NCBI GenBank assembly: GCA_963575745.1
Contig: CAUYUJ010014359.1
Location: 20,001-72,500, forward strand
Source of the DNA: Prorocentrum cordatum
Taxonomy: Eukaryota; Sar; Dinophyceae; Prorocentrales; Prorocentraceae
DNA length: 52,500 bases
Direction: 5' to 3'
The translations under genes were made by a program, and so were the position numbers. This document shows positions 51,755 to 52,500 of this stretch, piece after piece. The notes beneath the pieces are model-generated. The model did not search any database. It was not told where the DNA came from and was given only the letters and a program-made list of their open reading frames with translations. Each line of letters begins with the position of its first letter. Position 1 is the first letter of the stretch.

Positions 51755-52012
51755 TCTGCACCGCAACTCTTGTGTACACCACAGATCCTGCGTGCACCAC
51801 AGCCCCTGTGTACACCGCCTATGTGCAACAAAGCGCCAGTGTGTGCCACAGTGGGCACCACAGCGCTTGTGTACACCACAGCGCCTGCGTATACCACACC
51901 AACCGTGTGCAACACAGCACCAGTGTACACAACAATGCCTGCGTACGCTGCAGCACCTGTGTGCATTACGGCGCCTGTGCGCTCCAGAGCAACCGTGTGC
52001 AACAGAGCACCA
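51755..52012 (+). repeat. ~24-bp minisatellite TGTACACCACAGCGCCTGTG
   Basis: About ten degenerate 24-bp units (GTGTACACCACAGCGCCTGC, GTATACCACACCAACCGTGT, GCAACACAGCACCAGTGTAC). 24 is a multiple of three, so every frame yields an 8-residue repeat: for example CVHHSAC on the plus strand and AVVYTSAVV on the minus strand. No start or splice context favours coding. Confidence 0.8.
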
Positions 52013-52257
52013 CTGTTATCGGAGGTTGGGGGGTGAGGTCGAAGTGGAACGCAGAGCCCCCCACCGGGAAATCGGTTTCGGTTTCGTGTTCGTGCGTGCC
52101 GTGCGTGCGGGCGAGGCGAAGCTGCGTGGGCGGGCGAGAGGAAAGTCTCCTGTGGCTGAGGTGCGGCCAGACCAAATGATTCTCCCTCCGGCAAGCGGTG
52201 GCCCGTGATGTCCCGCCGGTGTCCCGGTGTCCCGCTGGTGCGAAAACGGTAGTGGGA

Positions 52258-52356
52258 CCGATGACGAAATCGATCGTGAGATCGATAGTGAGATCGATAG
52301 CGAGACCGATAGTGAGATCGATCGTGAGATCGATAGTGAGATCGATAGTGAGATGA
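52258..52356 (+). repeat. 12-bp repeat GAGATCGATAGT
   Basis: Eight or so 12-mers (GAGATCGATAGT, GAGACCGATAGT, GAGATCGATCGT) in perfect phase. In frame this gives alternating Ser/Ile residues (SISLSIS) on the minus strand. Confidence 0.9.
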
Positions 52357-52500
52357 AGGGGGATGTCGCTTGACACGCACGTGTAACCAGGCTTTGCAGT
52401 TGTGCAACGCTCACACAAGTGTAAGCCACATCTTTTTCGAAACGGAGTCCTCGCTGGACAGCTCTTTGACTTGTATGACCATGCCGTCTCTGCAGTTCTT

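Noticed and set aside
1-52500. CRISPR array, tRNA, rRNA, bacterial operons
   Set aside because: No regularly spaced repeat-spacer structure, no cloverleaf-like A/B box pairs and no rRNA signature words were seen; tandem repeats here have no unique spacers.

Overview
The window looks like nuclear DNA of a dinoflagellate. The lineage is inferred; no species is claimed. Four things point that way. (1) A relic of the dinoflagellate spliced leader (CCGTAGCCATT..GGC.CAAG) sits directly before the ATG of a tyrosine-recombinase reading frame at 46333. (2) Two exons of a trypsin-family protease join exactly only across a non-canonical GA...AG intron with CAGG at both splice sites. (3) There is a DIRS-order retroelement of reverse transcriptase/RNase H plus tyrosine recombinase. 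(4) The DNA is GC-rich and gene-poor with extreme microsatellite content. Nearly all long open frames here are by-products of stop-poor repeats, so very few are called as genes.

Layout. 1-5.8 kb: about two and a half copies of a composite repeat whose blocks keep one order (head block, CCTCCTGGGG array, TATAGGAAC units, CCTCCTGGGG array, GAGACATCCTC units, CAT microsatellite, CATACCATA tract, GGTCGGAGTAATAAC tail), interrupted by a CTATAGGG/GGGCACCC module at 3.1-3.6 kb. 6.0-8.3 kb: a 77-bp minisatellite. 8.4-11 kb: two homopurine GGA arrays, each followed by the same ~150-bp sequence. 11-14.7 kb: GC-rich DNA with hairpin elements. 14.7-19.0 kb: the C-terminal part of a trypsin-like gene; its ~4-kb intron contains an inverted copy of the 3.1-kb module. 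19-25 kb: microsatellites and small terminal-inverted-repeat elements (19444-19646 and 22757-22949). 25.9-35.0 kb: further composite-repeat copies, one of them split by a 2.3-kb insertion with inverted termini and an 8-bp target duplication. 35-41 kb: mostly unassigned, with one candidate exon and a degenerate minisatellite. 41.3-48.9 kb: a decayed DIRS-order retroelement whose centre is a 3-kb C-rich satellite array. 49-52.5 kb: candidate exons and short minisatellites.

Only three coding assignments rest on family motifs: the trypsin exons (GDSGGP and GVYSRV), the RT/RNase H (FVDD) and the tyrosine recombinase (H-x-x-R...Y). The last two are frameshifted copies. No rRNA, tRNA, CRISPR array or bacterial-type operon was seen. 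Block boundaries of repeats were read by eye and may be off by several bases.
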